The notes below the pieces were generated by a model. That model saw nothing but the letters and a program-made list of their open reading frames with translations, ran no database searches and was not told the DNA's origin. Of a DNA stretch of 64,000 bases, positions 11,201 to 23,395 are shown in pieces; the first letter of the stretch is position 1, and each line of letters starts with the position of its first letter. The stretch covers positions 3,906,001 to 3,970,000 of the forward strand of contig CM040425.1 of NCBI GenBank assembly GCA_022702705.1, in the 5' to 3' direction. The DNA is from Papilionanthe hookeriana x Papilionanthe teres. Its lineage: Eukaryota > Streptophyta > Magnoliopsida > Asparagales > Orchidaceae. A program made the position numbers and the translations under genes.

Positions 11201-12224
11201 AATCCGATGAAAATAGCGGTGCCGGGATGACGGAACCGTGGGATCTTAATCGGTTATGCTTAATCAACTTTAAGAATTGTTTTAATTAAAATACTAAGCC
11301 ATCTCAATTTTTAACTTTTTTAAACCAAAATACTTCTCTCACCTCCTGATTGTAACTTTCTAAAACCAAACCTCTTGAACAACAAGGAGGTTGGAGCACG
11401 GTAGGCAGCACGGCCATCTTCATCAGCAAAACTTGTGTCTACTTCAGTAAAACCTTTCCTAGTTTTAAATAACCAAGACGTAGGATTTCGAGGTAGTTTC
11501 CCTAGTGCAACAAAAATCCTCAACTTTTTGTTAGGCATTTGCATAATCATGTTATGCAAATTAAGTCCTAACCGGTTTTAGGACTCCGAGGTAGTTGTTT
11601 GGTACGACATAAACCCTCACATCTTCGAGGCTATTTGTATGATTATGTCGATTAAATATAAGTCCTAATTAACTAAAATTGGCAGGATTAGAACATTAAA
11701 TAAAACTCTCAAATTGAAGCTAAACAATAGGACAGTTTGGGAAGTTGCTAAGATTCTTCTTGGATCCTCAACTTCTCCTACTTCTCTCCTTTAGACTCTC
11801 AAAGTAACTGTTCCAAATTTGAGCTATTCCCTATTGAAATTTCCAAAATCCAATTTGTTTGAAACCATAAACTTTGAAATTATTAAGAAGCAAAACCACT
11901 GATCATTATCGAGAGTTTTCTTAAATGATTCTCGTCATTTGAGATGTAATTAACTATAGGGGCTTGCCCTTATAGGGAACTTTAAGAACCCAGGTAATAT
12001 AAACTCTGCTTAATTCCTTTATATTAAGCAGGGGAACTTGTCGACTAATAAAATTGGTTCGCAGACCAAATAGATGTCACAAATCTTCTAGTTTATTTAA
12101 TCGAGCCCCATCATCAAGCAGTGTGTCTATTCTTTGGGATAAATACACGGTTTGTGATGTGGTGCTCGTTCATATAAACTATTCGGGATGTGAGATTAGT
12201 TTGCTTTCATATCTTAAAGATTCC

Positions 12225-12774
12225 ACTCTCCATTTTGATCAGATGGTTTAGCTTTCATAAATCGGTAGTAAGTCCATGCCCCTAATGGATCAAACTATCA
12301 TTCTTCCGTTGACGTATCTTGTTCATTTCTGTCTTGAATGGGTATGATCAACTCTTCTTGGATTTTGGAGCCACTATTTAGACCACCCCTAAACAGAGAG
12401 GTTCTGAAATCCTCCTTTTTCACCTCTGCAAAGAGGCAAGGTGAGACCCCCAATGGGTGTAGCTTAAGAACAATCTACCAAATCAAGATTCCTATGGGGT
12501 TCTACCTTTCCTAAATTCAAGATAAAGGTCCCGCGGCTTCCTACTCTTAATCGAATCTTTATCGACTTTCTATTTCCCGATTCCTCTAATTAACTACGAA
12601 CAAAATAAAACCATGAAACCTGCAAAGCTTTACAAAATAAACAAACGAAATCAAAACAAAATTAATGAAACTTGTTCGGACTTTATCTTGAATCTTTTTT
12701 TTTCGTCCAAAGATCGTTGCGACAATAAGGGAAATATAGGGTAGCTCTGAAGTCCCGAATCTTTTCTGCAGAAG
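12225..12774 (+). promoter_or_regulatory. Tat-2 5' leader with splice signals, PBS missing
   Basis: The sequence aligns with the Tat-3 leader from 'attttgatc' onward ('gctttcataaatcggtagt', 'ggattttggagccactattt'). No PBS is present because the deletion at about 12222-12226 removed the LTR end and primer site. A donor-like AAG/GTGAGA occurs at 12438-12446. A pyrimidine-rich tract ends in AG at 12770-12771, three bases before the gag ATG. An intron of about 330 bp is possible but inferred. Confidence 0.5.
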
Positions 12775-15700
12775 ATGTCTGCACCAAAGCTGATCTTTTC
12801 CTTCGCTACTGGAACTTACTTGGCAATCAACTGGGATGGACTGCCTGACAACGCAGTCATCCTCTTTGGACAAGGGTTCGACCAGACGGACATTAAGTTC
12901 GGGGACGTTACTATCGCCTTACTGAGGTCTAAGACACCTGAATCTATGGAACCTATAGTGGAGTTCAGCTTGAAGTTGACTCAAGAATTTGCTGCCCTGG
13001 AGAGGGTCCCAACTGGAGGGAACACCGTTGCCCGTAAAAGATTGGCCGTCAAAGCTGATAAGACTACCTCCCGAACTGTTGTCGCTACCCCCGCCGGTCT
13101 AGTCATCACTGAACCTACCCTTGCTAAATGGAAGGGCAAGGAAATCCAGACCAGTGATGAACCTGTAACTGTGGAGGGTACGACTTTTGCTGCGATACCG
13201 CCCGTCTTCAAGATAGGGTCCAGCTCAAGGATGGCACCCCTGACTAAGTCTTAGAGAAGGAATAAGAACAGAAGAACGGCTAAAGCTAAAGTCGCTGAGG
13301 TTGCCATTCTTAAGGAAATTCCAGAGGAAGAGGAAAAACTACCAGAATTTTCACCCCTGTTGGATGGAAACATATTTTACCCACTTTCTCCCACTCTCGA
13401 GGAAGAAAGTGCTCCGAAGATCGCTGCCGCATTACCTCGACTGGCATATTACGATGAGCATAAAGAACGAAAAGCAATAAATACACCACTCACTCTATTA
13501 CGGGAGATAATCAAGAAGCTGGCAAGGAAAGATAATTGCTCTGTGCATGAGATCCTGAGAAGGATGGGGAGAATACCCGCCAAGGCACATCTCAGACCAA
13601 GGGTACTTCCCACTATCGTTCAAAGGGAACTTCCGCTAAAGAAGAGGAAACTGAGCAGCAAGAAGTTACCAGCTGTGGTATCTGACCTGCACCTTAGTAG
13701 GAACACCACCTTTCAACCCACTGCTGACGAACCATCCAGTTCTAGGCACCCAATCGCAAAAAGGATGGTGTGGTGACCTAAAGTAGTGGAGCCAATACCG
13801 ACAAAGCAGACATAAATGAGAAGTTATGATGCCGACTCCAGAGCTAAGAGGAGTACTGCCGTCTCAGAGACAACTCCAGCGAATGAAGTTCACCAACTAC
13901 AGTCTAGCAGCCGTAGTACCATTAAAGGAATGTCACTCGAGGTCACTCTAGAAAGATTGAGATGAGATATTCAGCAGTTAGCCAAAGAACAGAAAGAAAG
14001 ATCAAAAAATGAAGAAGACTTGTCAGGATACATGAACGAGGATAATACTGAAATCAACGTGGTCGAGAACCGAGCATCGTCAGCCTTATTGGGATCTCCA
14101 GTAGCTACAGAAAGAGAAGATCCGGAGGTGATGAGGCTCCGTCTTCGAGAAAAGGATGATATAATTCACCGAATGGAAAAGAAAATGGAGGAGATGGCGG
14201 CTACTCAAGCCACGCTTCAGAGTAAGCCTCAGCCCCCAAAGGAAACACCCCCGGAGGTCATTCACATTGCGGATGGAGGGAAAGAAGTCACGTCCGTCAA
14301 TGGAGACGAGTAGCTAAAGAAGGATTCCACTCAAAGTCTAATACCAAAAAAGGACATTAAGAATATGGTAGATTAACAGGTTCGAGAAGCCTTAGCCCAA
14401 TCCAAAGGCGGGGCATTATTTCTAAAGGGTAGACCATACCCCGAAGAATTTAATTTTGTGCAATACCCTAAAGGCTTCGTACCACCTCTGTTTAAGACTT
14501 TTTATGGAACGAGAAACCCTCGACAGCATGTTGCACACTTCCACGCAAGTTACTGCAACGCGGGGGGTAGCGACGCTTTGTTGTTCCGCCAGTTTGTCAA
14601 CAGCCTTTCAGGAATTTCCTTTGACTGGTATGCTGAGCTGCCCAACGGCTCAGTAAAGACATTCGCAGAATTGGAAAACCTATTTGTGAAATGGTTCGCT
14701 GGAGCTCAGCACCACATCACCATCGGTGATCTTGTGGTCGAGCAACAGAAACCAAACGAAACTTTGGTAGACTACATCCTGCGATGGAGGAATTTAAGCA
14801 TAATGTAAGCCGCAGCTCCAGGAACAGCAAGCCATTGGAATTCTGCTAAAGAGTATTCACAGGCCGATAGCAATTCTCCTAAAGGATTTACAATTAAGAC
14901 ATTCGAGAAATTGCTCAGCAAGGCCGTGAGTCTACAGGAGGAAGCGAAACAACTCATCTTCACCGATAAGAATGATAAGCAGAAGCCAGTCAGAGCCTTC
15001 GAGAAGAAGTTCGTGACCATCGCAGCAGTAGACAAGGGCAAGCAACTGATGCAAATACGGATGGAACGACCTCAGAAAAACTATCAACAACCTCGGCTGA
15101 GTTACCAACTGCCTCAGCAGAACTATCAGCCATTGCAGCAATACAACCAGCAGTCGTTTCAGCAAAAGCGCAGCCTAGCAGAACTTCTAAAGAAGGAGTA
15201 CCCATTTAAGAATGAAGCAGTCAGCAAGATGTTCCCTAGTCTGATCAAGAAAGACGGATCCCAATTTCTAGAGCACAGGAGGTCAGAAGAAGTTGATAAG
15301 AAGGATCATCCGATGTACTGTCCTTAACACTGGATGATCGGACACAAGATCGAGCACTGCTTCACTTTCAAGAACTGGCTCGAGAACAACCTTCAGAAAG
15401 GGAACATAACGATCCCAAAAGAATACATGAAGGAGCCTTAGAAAGGAGGTTTCGTTAATGTTATTTCGGAAGGTCCTATTGTTCCGATATACCCGTATGC
15501 AACAAACGATGGATGGAGTACAGTTTGGACGAAGTCTTCGAAGAAAATTTTGGATCACATTCAAACCACTTCGGTGCACACTTCGATTCAAAGTTCAAAA
15601 CATGTCGAGCCGGCACTATTAATTACAATCGAGGAACTGCCTCAGAAGGAGGAGAAGATCGCCGAAAAAGAGAAGACTGAGGCTCCGAAGGGTAGAGTAG

Positions 15701-16398
15701 GGGCTGCTTTTCCTAGGGTGGTTGTTTCTGATTTGGGGGAGAAATTCCTCAAACCTCTGCCTCTGTATGATTCTTTGCTAGCCCCCTCAGGATCTTATAA
15801 TGATAAGAGTTATGGTGTTGGTTACATTTTGACTGTTTCTAACAATTACATAACTAACGACAACCGACCTAATCCGAATATCGATTTTGAAATGAATAAC
15901 AATTCTCAAATCATACAAAACCTTGATCGTAGTGATTGCGATGGTCTGGAAGATGAACCCATCTGTGAATTCCAAGGATCTCCTATCGCGATTGAGCTAG
16001 AGTTCTCAGATACCGAAGTGACTCCAGAAGAATCTACTGCTCCGATTCAAGAAGAGGAAGCGTCAGCTAATCCAGAATCAAACTCAGAGGAAGAGATAAT
16101 AGAGGTCAACCTCTAAAGCGGAAAGGTTCTACCCCCTAGAGTGGGACCGAAAGATAATGGAAAGCAGGTGGTTGTTCAAGAAGAGCCTAACCCAGCAAAA
16201 GAGTTGCCCGTTCGGGAAGAAGATGAAAGACCAGACAATAAAATGGAATATAATGTGTTAGCCCATCTTTGGAAGTTGCCCGCCAAGCTGAGCATCTACG
16301 ATGCTTTAATCCTTTCAAAAGAGATGAGAGAAACTCTGATCAAGGCCTTACTTGATCCAGAGATTTGCTTAGCTCAAATGGCCGGCAACTCCTTAAAG
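12775..16398 (+). pseudogene. gag: Tat-2 gag, stop-ridden and truncated before protease
   Basis: Gag builds the virus-like particle and binds element RNA. The N-terminal module MSAPKLIFSFATG...QRRNKN-type (stop at 13252-13254 where Gln is expected) covers 12775-13290. The capsid domain (Retrotrans_gag type: VPPLFKTFYG, FDWYAEL, FAGAQHHITIGDL, ILRWRNL) lies at about 14460-14940. A zinc-finger-like CxxHxxxGHKIEHC lies near 15318-15360, and an acidic C-terminal part follows. Almost all pieces share one frame, broken by stops (13252, 13774, 14311, near 14374, 15325, 15439, near 16114) and by small deletions near 14808-14890 that restore frame. It ends just before the point where Tat-3 reads into protease and joins an inverted LTR piece. 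Length and order match Tat-3 gag. Confidence 0.9.
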
Positions 16399-16510
16399 TT
16401 CTCTATAAGGGCAAGCCTCTATTGTTATTTACATCATTATCGAGAGTTTTCTTAAATGATTCCCATCATTTGAGATGTAAATAACTATAGAGGCTTGTCC
16501 TTATAGGGAA
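16399..16510. repeat. foldback (inverted repeat) at the gag/LTR junction
   Basis: The left arm at 16399-16435 is the reverse complement of the right arm at 16474-16510 with few mismatches (core ctataagggcaagcc against ggcttgtccttatag), around a 38-base spacer. The other LTR copies have only the right arm (11940-11985, 35750-35795). The left arm is therefore an inverted duplicate made when the gag end was joined to the LTR fragment. Confidence 0.85.
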
Positions 16511-16898
16511 CTTTAAGAACCCAAGTAATATAAACCTTGCTTAATTCCTTTATATTAAGTAGGGGAACTTGTTAGCTTATAAAATTGGTTTGCAGACTAA
16601 ACGAATGTCACAAATCTTCAATTTTATTTAATCGAGCCCCATCATCAAGCAGTGTGTCTATTCTTCAGGATAGATATACGGTTTGTGGTGCGGTGCTCGT
16701 TTATATAAACTATTTGGGATGTGAGATCGGTTTAATTTCATATCTTATAAATTTTCAAACTTATAATTATTTTTAAAAATCAAAATTCTATTTTTCAAAT
16801 TATATAAATTTAAATTAAATTTAAAATCTAAAATTCGCTGACAACTTCTGTAGGCGACCCCTTTCAAAATACAACACTTAACCTAAAATATGCCGACA
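16436..16898 (+). mobile_element. Tat LTR-D: 3'-terminal fragment serving as 5' LTR of Tat-3
   Basis: Aligns with the last ~470 bp of LTR-B (35709-36179): attatcgagagttttctta, ctataga/ggggcttg, atataaacc, gagccccatcatcaag, and the terminus aaaatatgccgaca. It ends in CA just before the Tat-3 primer site. All upstream LTR sequence, including the promoter, is missing, so Tat-3 has no promoter of its own here. Confidence 0.9.
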
Positions 16899-16903
16899 AC
16901 TTC

Positions 16904-16921
16904 TGGCGACTCCGCTGGGGA
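16904..16921 (+). promoter_or_regulatory. Tat-3 primer binding site
   Basis: TGGCGACTCCGCTGGGGA lies five bases after the LTR terminal CA. TGG start, length and position are right for pairing with a tRNA 3' end. Ogre/Tat elements are described as using a tRNA-Arg-type primer; I infer the same here without a tRNA to compare. Confidence 0.8.
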
Positions 16922-17506
16922 CTAGTTCCTCTCTCTATTTTGATCAAATGGTTTTGCTTTCATAAATCGGTAGTGAATCCATGCCTCTTATGGATCAAAC
17001 TATCATTCTTTCTGTTGACATACCACGTCCATTTCTGTCTTGAGCGGGTATAGTCAACTCTCTTGGATTTTGGAGCCACTATTTAGACACCCCTAAACAG
17101 AGAGGTTCTGGAATCATTCTACTTCTTAGAGGTTGGGTGGACCCCCAATAGGTGTTAGCCTAGGAGCAGTCCCTCGAGTTGAGAAGTCTTGCGAGACTTT
17201 CTCTTCCTTTCCAATTCTGAATTGGATCCCTTACCTTTCCTATATCCTTCCTTCTGAATTGTTTCATCCCTAATAAACAAACATTCTAATGAACAAACCT
17301 TTTAATAAATGAACCCTTTTTAAACCGCAAATACACGAATAAGACAGAATCTGAAATACCTTATAAATAAAACTAAGAAAATAAAAAGATAAATGAAAAT
17401 GTGTTCGGACTCTATTTTTGGAGAAATTCTTTTTTCTTCTTGAAAAGTCTTTGTGACGAAAGGAAGCATAATTTGGAACTGACGTTCAGAATCTACCCTG
17501 TAGAAG
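16922..17506 (+). promoter_or_regulatory. Tat-3 5' leader with splice-acceptor-like site
   Basis: Noncoding leader homologous to that of Tat-2. A donor-like GGTGGA occurs near 17136-17141, weaker than in Tat-2. AG at 17502-17503 precedes the gag ATG by three bases. Gag is not the first AUG in the leader, which makes an intron plausible. Confidence 0.45.
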
Positions 17507-20500
17507 ATGTCTACACCGAAGCTGATTTTCTCCTTCACCAACATACTGGACTTGGCAGTTAGCAGGGATGAACTGCTTGATGATGCGGTCATTCGCTTTG
17601 GATAAGGATTTGATAACACGGATATTAAGTTCGCAGATTTTACTCTCTTCGCACTAATGGCCAAAGTACCGGAAACCATCGAACCCATAATTGAGTTCAA
17701 CCTGAAGTCAACCTAAGAGTTTCCTCCCCTGCAAAGGGTCCCAGTTGAGAGAGATACCACTATTCATAGGAGGTTAGCTGCTACCCCCAGAACTGTTGTC
17801 TGTACCCCCACCGGTCTGGTCATCACTGCACCTACTCCGGCTCCCACCAAACTGAAAGGGAAGGAAGTCCATGGTAGTGATGAGCCCGTTACTGTGGAGG
17901 GTTTAGACTTTGCTGCAATACCATTTGTTTTGGAGATAGGGTCCAGTTCGAGATTTGCACCCTTAACCCGGACGCAAAGAAGGAATAAGAACAGAAAGAT
18001 TACTAAGATCAGAAAGACCAGGGCTGCTGAAGCTACATTGCTTGAAGAGATTCCTGAAGAAGAATAAGAATTGCCTCAGATCTCACCACTATTAGAGGGG
18101 AGTAGGTTCCACCCTCTCTATGTTGCATCTCATGAGGAAGATGCTCGAAGGATCGCCGCTGTGTTACCCTTACCTGCATACTATAATGATTGCAAGAGGA
18201 AAAAGATTAAGACTACGCTGCTTACCTGATTGCGAGCAGTAGTGGAAAAGTTAGCCTGAAAGGAGGGATACCCTATGTCAGAGATTTTGAGAAGAATGGG
18301 ACGAGTACCAATTAGATCCCGCCTCGGACCACGAGTAGACCCCGTCATTTCCCTAGAAAGGCCAAGGAAGAAGGTACGAGCTAGCAAAAGGAGTTCGCCT
18401 GTTGTTGTATCAGGTCACCATATTGGGAAACACACCACCTACGAACGTACAGCCGACAGACCATCTGGTCATAAGCCTCCTACCATAAGAAGGATAGTGT
18501 GGCAACCTATTATTGCTGAACTGATAGCGATAGAACCCTCTGGGAAGAGAAGTCTCATCAGAGAGCCCGAATCTAAGGAAAGTGTTGTGGCTCTAAAGGA
18601 AACTCCTAAAGATGAAGTTCAACAGTTGTCGCCTGACAACCACGAGACCGTTTGGAAAAGACTGCTTGAAGCTGCTATAGGAAAGCTAAGAACTGACATT
18701 CAACGGTTGGCAAGAGAAAGAAGAGAAGAACTGGGGAATGAAGAGGATTCGTCAGAGTTCATGAAAGAAGAATTCGCCGAGATCAATGTAGTTGAGACCC
18801 GAGCACCGTCAGCTTTGCAGGGAGCTCCGTCAACTTCAGAAGGAGAAGAACCAGAAGTATTGAGAGCACGTCTTTGAGAAAAGGATTATACGATCTACCG
18901 GATGGAAAAGAAGATGGAGGAGATGGCGGCTGCCTTATCCACACTCCAGAGTCGGCCTCAACCTCAGAAGGAAACACCTCCAGAGATCATTCACATTGCA
19001 AATGGAGGAAAAGAAATTACTTCCGTTAACAGAGATGAATAGCTGAAGAAGGATTCAGCTCAGAGCATGATTCCCAAAAAAGATATTAAGAACTTGGTGG
19101 AACAGCAGGTACGAGAAGCCTTAGCCCAGTCTAAGAGCGGAGCATCTATTCAGACGGGTAGACCTTACCCTGAGGAATTTGATGCAGTCCAATACCCAAA
19201 GGGCTTCGTACCACCTCTATTTAAGACTTTTGACGGTATGGGAAACCCCCAGCAACATGTCACACATTTTTCATGCTAGTTACTGCAACGACGGTGGGAG
19301 CGACACTTTGCTATTTCGTTTGTTTGTCAGTAGCTTGTCAGGGATCGCCTTCGATTGGTATGCTGAACTGTCGAATGGTTCAGTCAAGACTCTTTCAGAA
19401 TTGGAGAATCTTTTCATTAAACGGTTTGCTGGGGCTCGGCACCACATCACTATCGGTGATCTAGTGATGGAGCAACAGAAATCGAATGAAACCTTGGTGG
19501 ATTACATACTTCGATGGAGGAACTTAAGCATGAAGTGTGAACCACAACTTCAGGAACAGCATGCGGTCGGTATCTTGTTAAAGAGTATCCACGGCCCGAT
19601 AGCACTTCTCCTTAAAGGATTCACAATTAAGACTTTCGAGAAGTTGCTTAGCAAGGCCGGGAGCTTGCAGGAGGAGGCAAAACAACTGAGTTTCGTCGAC
19701 AAGACTGATAAACAGAAGCCATTGAAAGCGTTCGAGAAGAAATCAGGAATCGTCGCAGCTGTGGATAAAGGTAAACAGCCAATGTAGATACAGCCAGAGC
19801 GGCCGTAACCAAGTTATCAACAACCGCAACGGAGCTATCAACAGCCTTGACCGAGCTATCAGTCACAGCATCATGATCAACCACCGCCTTACCTATCACG
19901 TGGCCTGAAGGAGCTTTTGAATACGGAATACCCCTTCAAGACTGAAGCAGTGGCTAAAATATTCCACAGTTTGATTAAGACGCCCGATTTTCAGCTGCTA
20001 GAGCCGAGGAGGCCGAAAGAAGTCGATAAGAAGGATCATCTGAACTACTGCCCCTACCATAGCATGCTCGGACACAAGATAGAAGACTGCTTCACCTTTA
20101 AGAATTAGCTCAAGGATAACCTTCCGAAAGGGAACATAATGATCCCGAAGGAATACATGAAGGAGCCCCAAAAAGGAGGTTTTGTTAATGTTATTTCAAC
20201 GGATCCTATTGTTCTGATAGACCCGTACACGACTGACGATAGATGATGTACTGTTTAGAAGAAGTCCTCGAAGAAAATTTTGGATCACATCCAAATAGCT
20301 TCGGTGCGTGCTTCAATTCAAAGTTCACAACCTGCCAAGCCGGCACTATCACTTGCGATTGAAGAACCACCCCAGAAGGAGAAGAAGATCGTGTAAGAAA
20401 AGAAGACCGAGGCTCCAAATTGTAGACTAGGGCTGCTTTTCCTAGGATGGTTGTTTCAGATTCGGGGGAGAAATCCCTCGGACCTCTGACTCTGTATAAT

Positions 20501-21163
20501 TATCTGTTCGCCCCTGTGGGATACTATAATGATAAGAGTTATGGTGTTGGCTACGTTTTGACGATTTCTAACCATTGCGTAACTAAGGAAAATTAACCTA
20601 ATCTGGATCTTGATTTCGATACGAATAATGATTCTCAAATCATACAAAACCACGAGGACAGTGACGAAGGGGAAGACATCCACAAGAGTGGCTACGAAAG
20701 CTCAAGAAGTGACGAGTCCATTTGTGAATTCTGAGGAGCTCCGATCATGATAGAATTGGAGCTATCAGATTCTGAATCAACTCCAGAAGAGCCAATCTTT
20801 CCAATTCAAGAGGAGACACCGGCAGATTCAGCACCAGGTTTGGAAAAAATAACAAAAGTCAATCTAAGAAGAGAAAAAGTTCTACCCTCGAGAGTGGGAC
20901 CAAATGATAAAGGAAAGCAGGTGGTTGCTCAGGAAGAGCCAACCCCATCAGAGGAATTGCGAGAAGAAATTGAAGAACCTGGTAACAAAGTGGATTATAA
21001 CATGCTAGCCCATCTTAGGAAGCTACCAGCCAAATTGAGCATCTACGTTGCTCTGATCCTGTCAAATGAGATGAGGGAATCCCTGGTCAAGGCCTTACTT
21101 GATCCAAAAATTTTTTTAGCTCAAATAGCCAGTAATTCCTTAGACGAGGTTTGCTCATAAAAA
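17507..21163 (+). pseudogene. gag: Tat-3 gag (broken)
   Basis: The Gag structural polyprotein starts MSTPKLIFSF and has the same module order as Tat-2: N-terminal module ending QRRNKNRK (near 17990), a basic/acidic linker, the capsid domain at about 19185-19690 (VPPLFKTFDG, FDWYAEL, FAGARHHITIGDL, ILRWRNL), a Gln/Pro-rich stretch, a zinc-finger-like CPYHSMLGHKIEDC (near 20049-20090) and an acidic C-terminal part. Damage includes TAA after residue 32, more stops in the first 500 bases, a one-base insertion near 19268 that shifts frame, TAG at 19785, TAG near 20107 (TGG in Tat-2), a return to the first frame by 20747, and TAA near 21158. It is certainly gag and certainly non-functional. Confidence 0.92.
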
Positions 21164-22270
21164 GAACAGTGCGGTGTTACTTTCACGGACAATGATTTAC
21201 TGCTTGGAACAGCTGATCACAACCGACCTTTGTACATCTCACTCACCATTGGAAAATTCATGATCTCCAGGGTGTTACATGATTTGGGAGCATCAATCAA
21301 TGTGATGAACCTTTGGATGTTAGCATATTTGGAAATTGATGCCCGCGATCTCGAAGCAGACAAAATGTTACTGAGAGGCTTTAATCAGAAAGGAGAAAGA
21401 GCTCTTGGATTGATAACACTATCAATGAGGACCGGTAATTTGGCAAAGACAACCAAGAAGTTCCAGATAATTAATTCTAAGACATTGTTTAACGCTCTAA
21501 TGGGTCGGCTGTGGATCCATGAAAACCGGATGGTACCGTCGTCTCTGCACCAGTGCATAAAGTATTATGAAGGAGGGGAAGAACAGTGCATCAAAGGTGA
21601 CTTGCAACCATTCTCCGTACATGAAATTGGAATTCACGAAGATACAGCCTACTACGCGCCTCCAAAGAAGACAATCTTTTCCAGAAATTCCATACCGAAC
21701 GAAGCAAAAGAAGTTCAAGACGACGAAGAACCTCAAATTCTAGTTCAACAGTTACTCACCACTCCTTTACGGCAAGATGGTGAAGGTTTCTCCAGAACTC
21801 GCACCTGAGGTCGAGGCCAGGGACGAGTTCGAGGAAGAAATGGTGGAACAATTGAACAAAAGAATTCGGTCATCGATGTTGATTGCGAGAGCAATTCTTA
21901 AGAAGAAGAAATCAAGAAAGAAGCAATGAAATTAAATCAAAAGAAACCCCAGTACAAAATCTCTCTCGAAGATGAAAAGAACGAAGAATACAAATCAATG
22001 TATGAGAAGATTAACCACTATGTGCATACTATGAACCTAACCCCGATCCACCCTAATAAGGTCGAGGGTATGGCGGTCAAGGAAGTGCATGGTGGCGGTG
22101 CTAAGCCGATTAAGTTTTACAGTGGTACTTCTTCTTCCAATGCTGAAAATGATGTAAAATTTGAAGATGTTGCTTCATCTGAATTAATGAAATTGCCTTT
22201 CGAGTGGTACTCTCCCTATGTTCAAAATTTGATTCGGCATGGTATCTTGCCTAAACAGTGGTCAAAAGGT
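21164..22270 (+). pseudogene. Tat-3 aspartic protease and linker
   Basis: A retropepsin-type protease that would process Gag-Pol. The active-site triad region DLGAS is at 21281-21295 inside LHDLGASINVM, after a strand YISLTIGKF. The downstream IHENRMVPSSLHQCIKYY segment is typical of Tat proteases. It stays in the first gag frame. An Arg/Gly-rich linker (RGRGQGRVRGR type) follows a TGA at 21806-21808, probably CGA originally. A further stop lies near 21899. The catalytic motif is intact but the polyprotein context is broken. Confidence 0.88.
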
Positions 22271-23395
22271 TAATCACAGCACTTTGAAAAATTATGGAAT
22301 AATACCAGTAGACCTCCCAATTCAAAGCAACGTCTCGAATTTGGCATAGTAGCACCAGCTGATGATACAAAATTTTGCTTGGTTTTCACTTGCGAGCATA
22401 ACGAAGACTGCCTGGAAGCTTCAGATGATCTCGAGGATCTACCAATTGGAGAAGCTCCACCAGAATTTGGAGAAAAAATTAAATCTACAATAGACGAGTT
22501 AATGGAAGTTAAGTTAGGTACTAGCGAAGAGCCTAGGCCGACCTTTTTTAGCTCCTTACTCAATAAAGAAGACTCTGAAGAAATGATCAAGCTATTAATG
22601 AAATTCAAGGACTGTTTTGCTTTGAGTTATGATGAAATGCCAGGATTAGCTCCAGAGGTTGCAGTTCACAAGCTAGGAGTGGACCACACTGCCGTTCTAG
22701 TCAGACAAGCTCCGAGAAGAATGCGTCTAGAGATTGAACAACAAGTAATAGCTGAACTTAAGAAGCTCATCGACACTAAATTTGTCCTTGAAGAGCAATA
22801 TCCAACTTGGTTAGCCAATGTGATACCAGTCAGAAAGAAGAATACTCTGATCAGAATCTGTGTGGATTTCAGAGATTTGAATAAAGCGCGCCTAAAGAAC
22901 GAATTCTCGCTACCGATCCCAGAATTGATGATTGATATCACTTCAACGCACGAGATCTTCTCTTTCATGGATGGATCATCAGGATACAATCAGATAAAGA
23001 TGGCACCAAAAGATGAAAAGCTCATAGCCTTCAGAACACCAATCGGAGTGTACTGCTACACAGTAATGCCTTTCGAATTGAAGAATGCAGAAGCAACATA
23101 CCAAAGAGCAATGACGAGGATTTTTGATGATCAAATTCACAACCAAGTCAAGTGTTACGTGGATGAAGTGATCATCAAGAGTAAATTGAAGGAAAATCAC
23201 TCGTATGATTTGAGAATTTTTTTCGAGCAATTAAGACAATTTAACCTTAAGATGAATTCCCTGAAATGCGCCTTCAGCATCGCCTCTGGGAAATTCTTAG
23301 GATTTGTTGTCCGACATCGTAGAATTAAAATCGATCCAGAGAAGATTAAAGCTATCTTAGAAATGTCGTCTCCCAAAACCTTGAAACAACTATGA
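22271..23395 (+). pseudogene. Tat-3 reverse transcriptase
   Basis: RT copies element RNA into DNA. From about 22379 the frame is open for 338 codons. It shows RRMRLE, a degraded NVIPVRKK segment, CVDFRDLNKA, PIPELMIDI, FSFMDGSSGYNQIKM, FRTPIGVYCYTVMPF, and the catalytic box at 23156-23167. That box reads YVDE, where active enzymes have YVDD. The nearby MPFGLKNAGATYQ-type motif reads with Glu at both Gly positions. The frame ends at TGA 23393-23395, where CGA (LRSFQGKL) is expected. Family is certain; loss of the second catalytic Asp makes it inactive. Confidence 0.93.

Larger units (their letters stand above)
5397..12224 (+). mobile_element. Tat LTR-A (3' LTR of Tat-1 / 5' LTR of Tat-2), 3' end deleted
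   Basis: A very long (~6.8 kb) AT-rich LTR that aligns along its length with LTR-B (to 36179) and LTR-C (55892-60455). It holds a TATA box at 7462-7468, a CpG-rich segment at 7980-8265, then long A/T-rich text. The right end keeps the block cattatcgagag...gggatgtgagatt (11904-12205) but stops about 175 bp before the expected LTR terminus and joins leader sequence directly. The left edge is approximate. Small open frames inside (5154-5408, 7361-7585, 7759-7968, 10457-10681 on minus, 11320-11559 on minus) have no domain and are not genes. LTRs of several kb are typical of Ogre-like elements. Confidence 0.75.
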
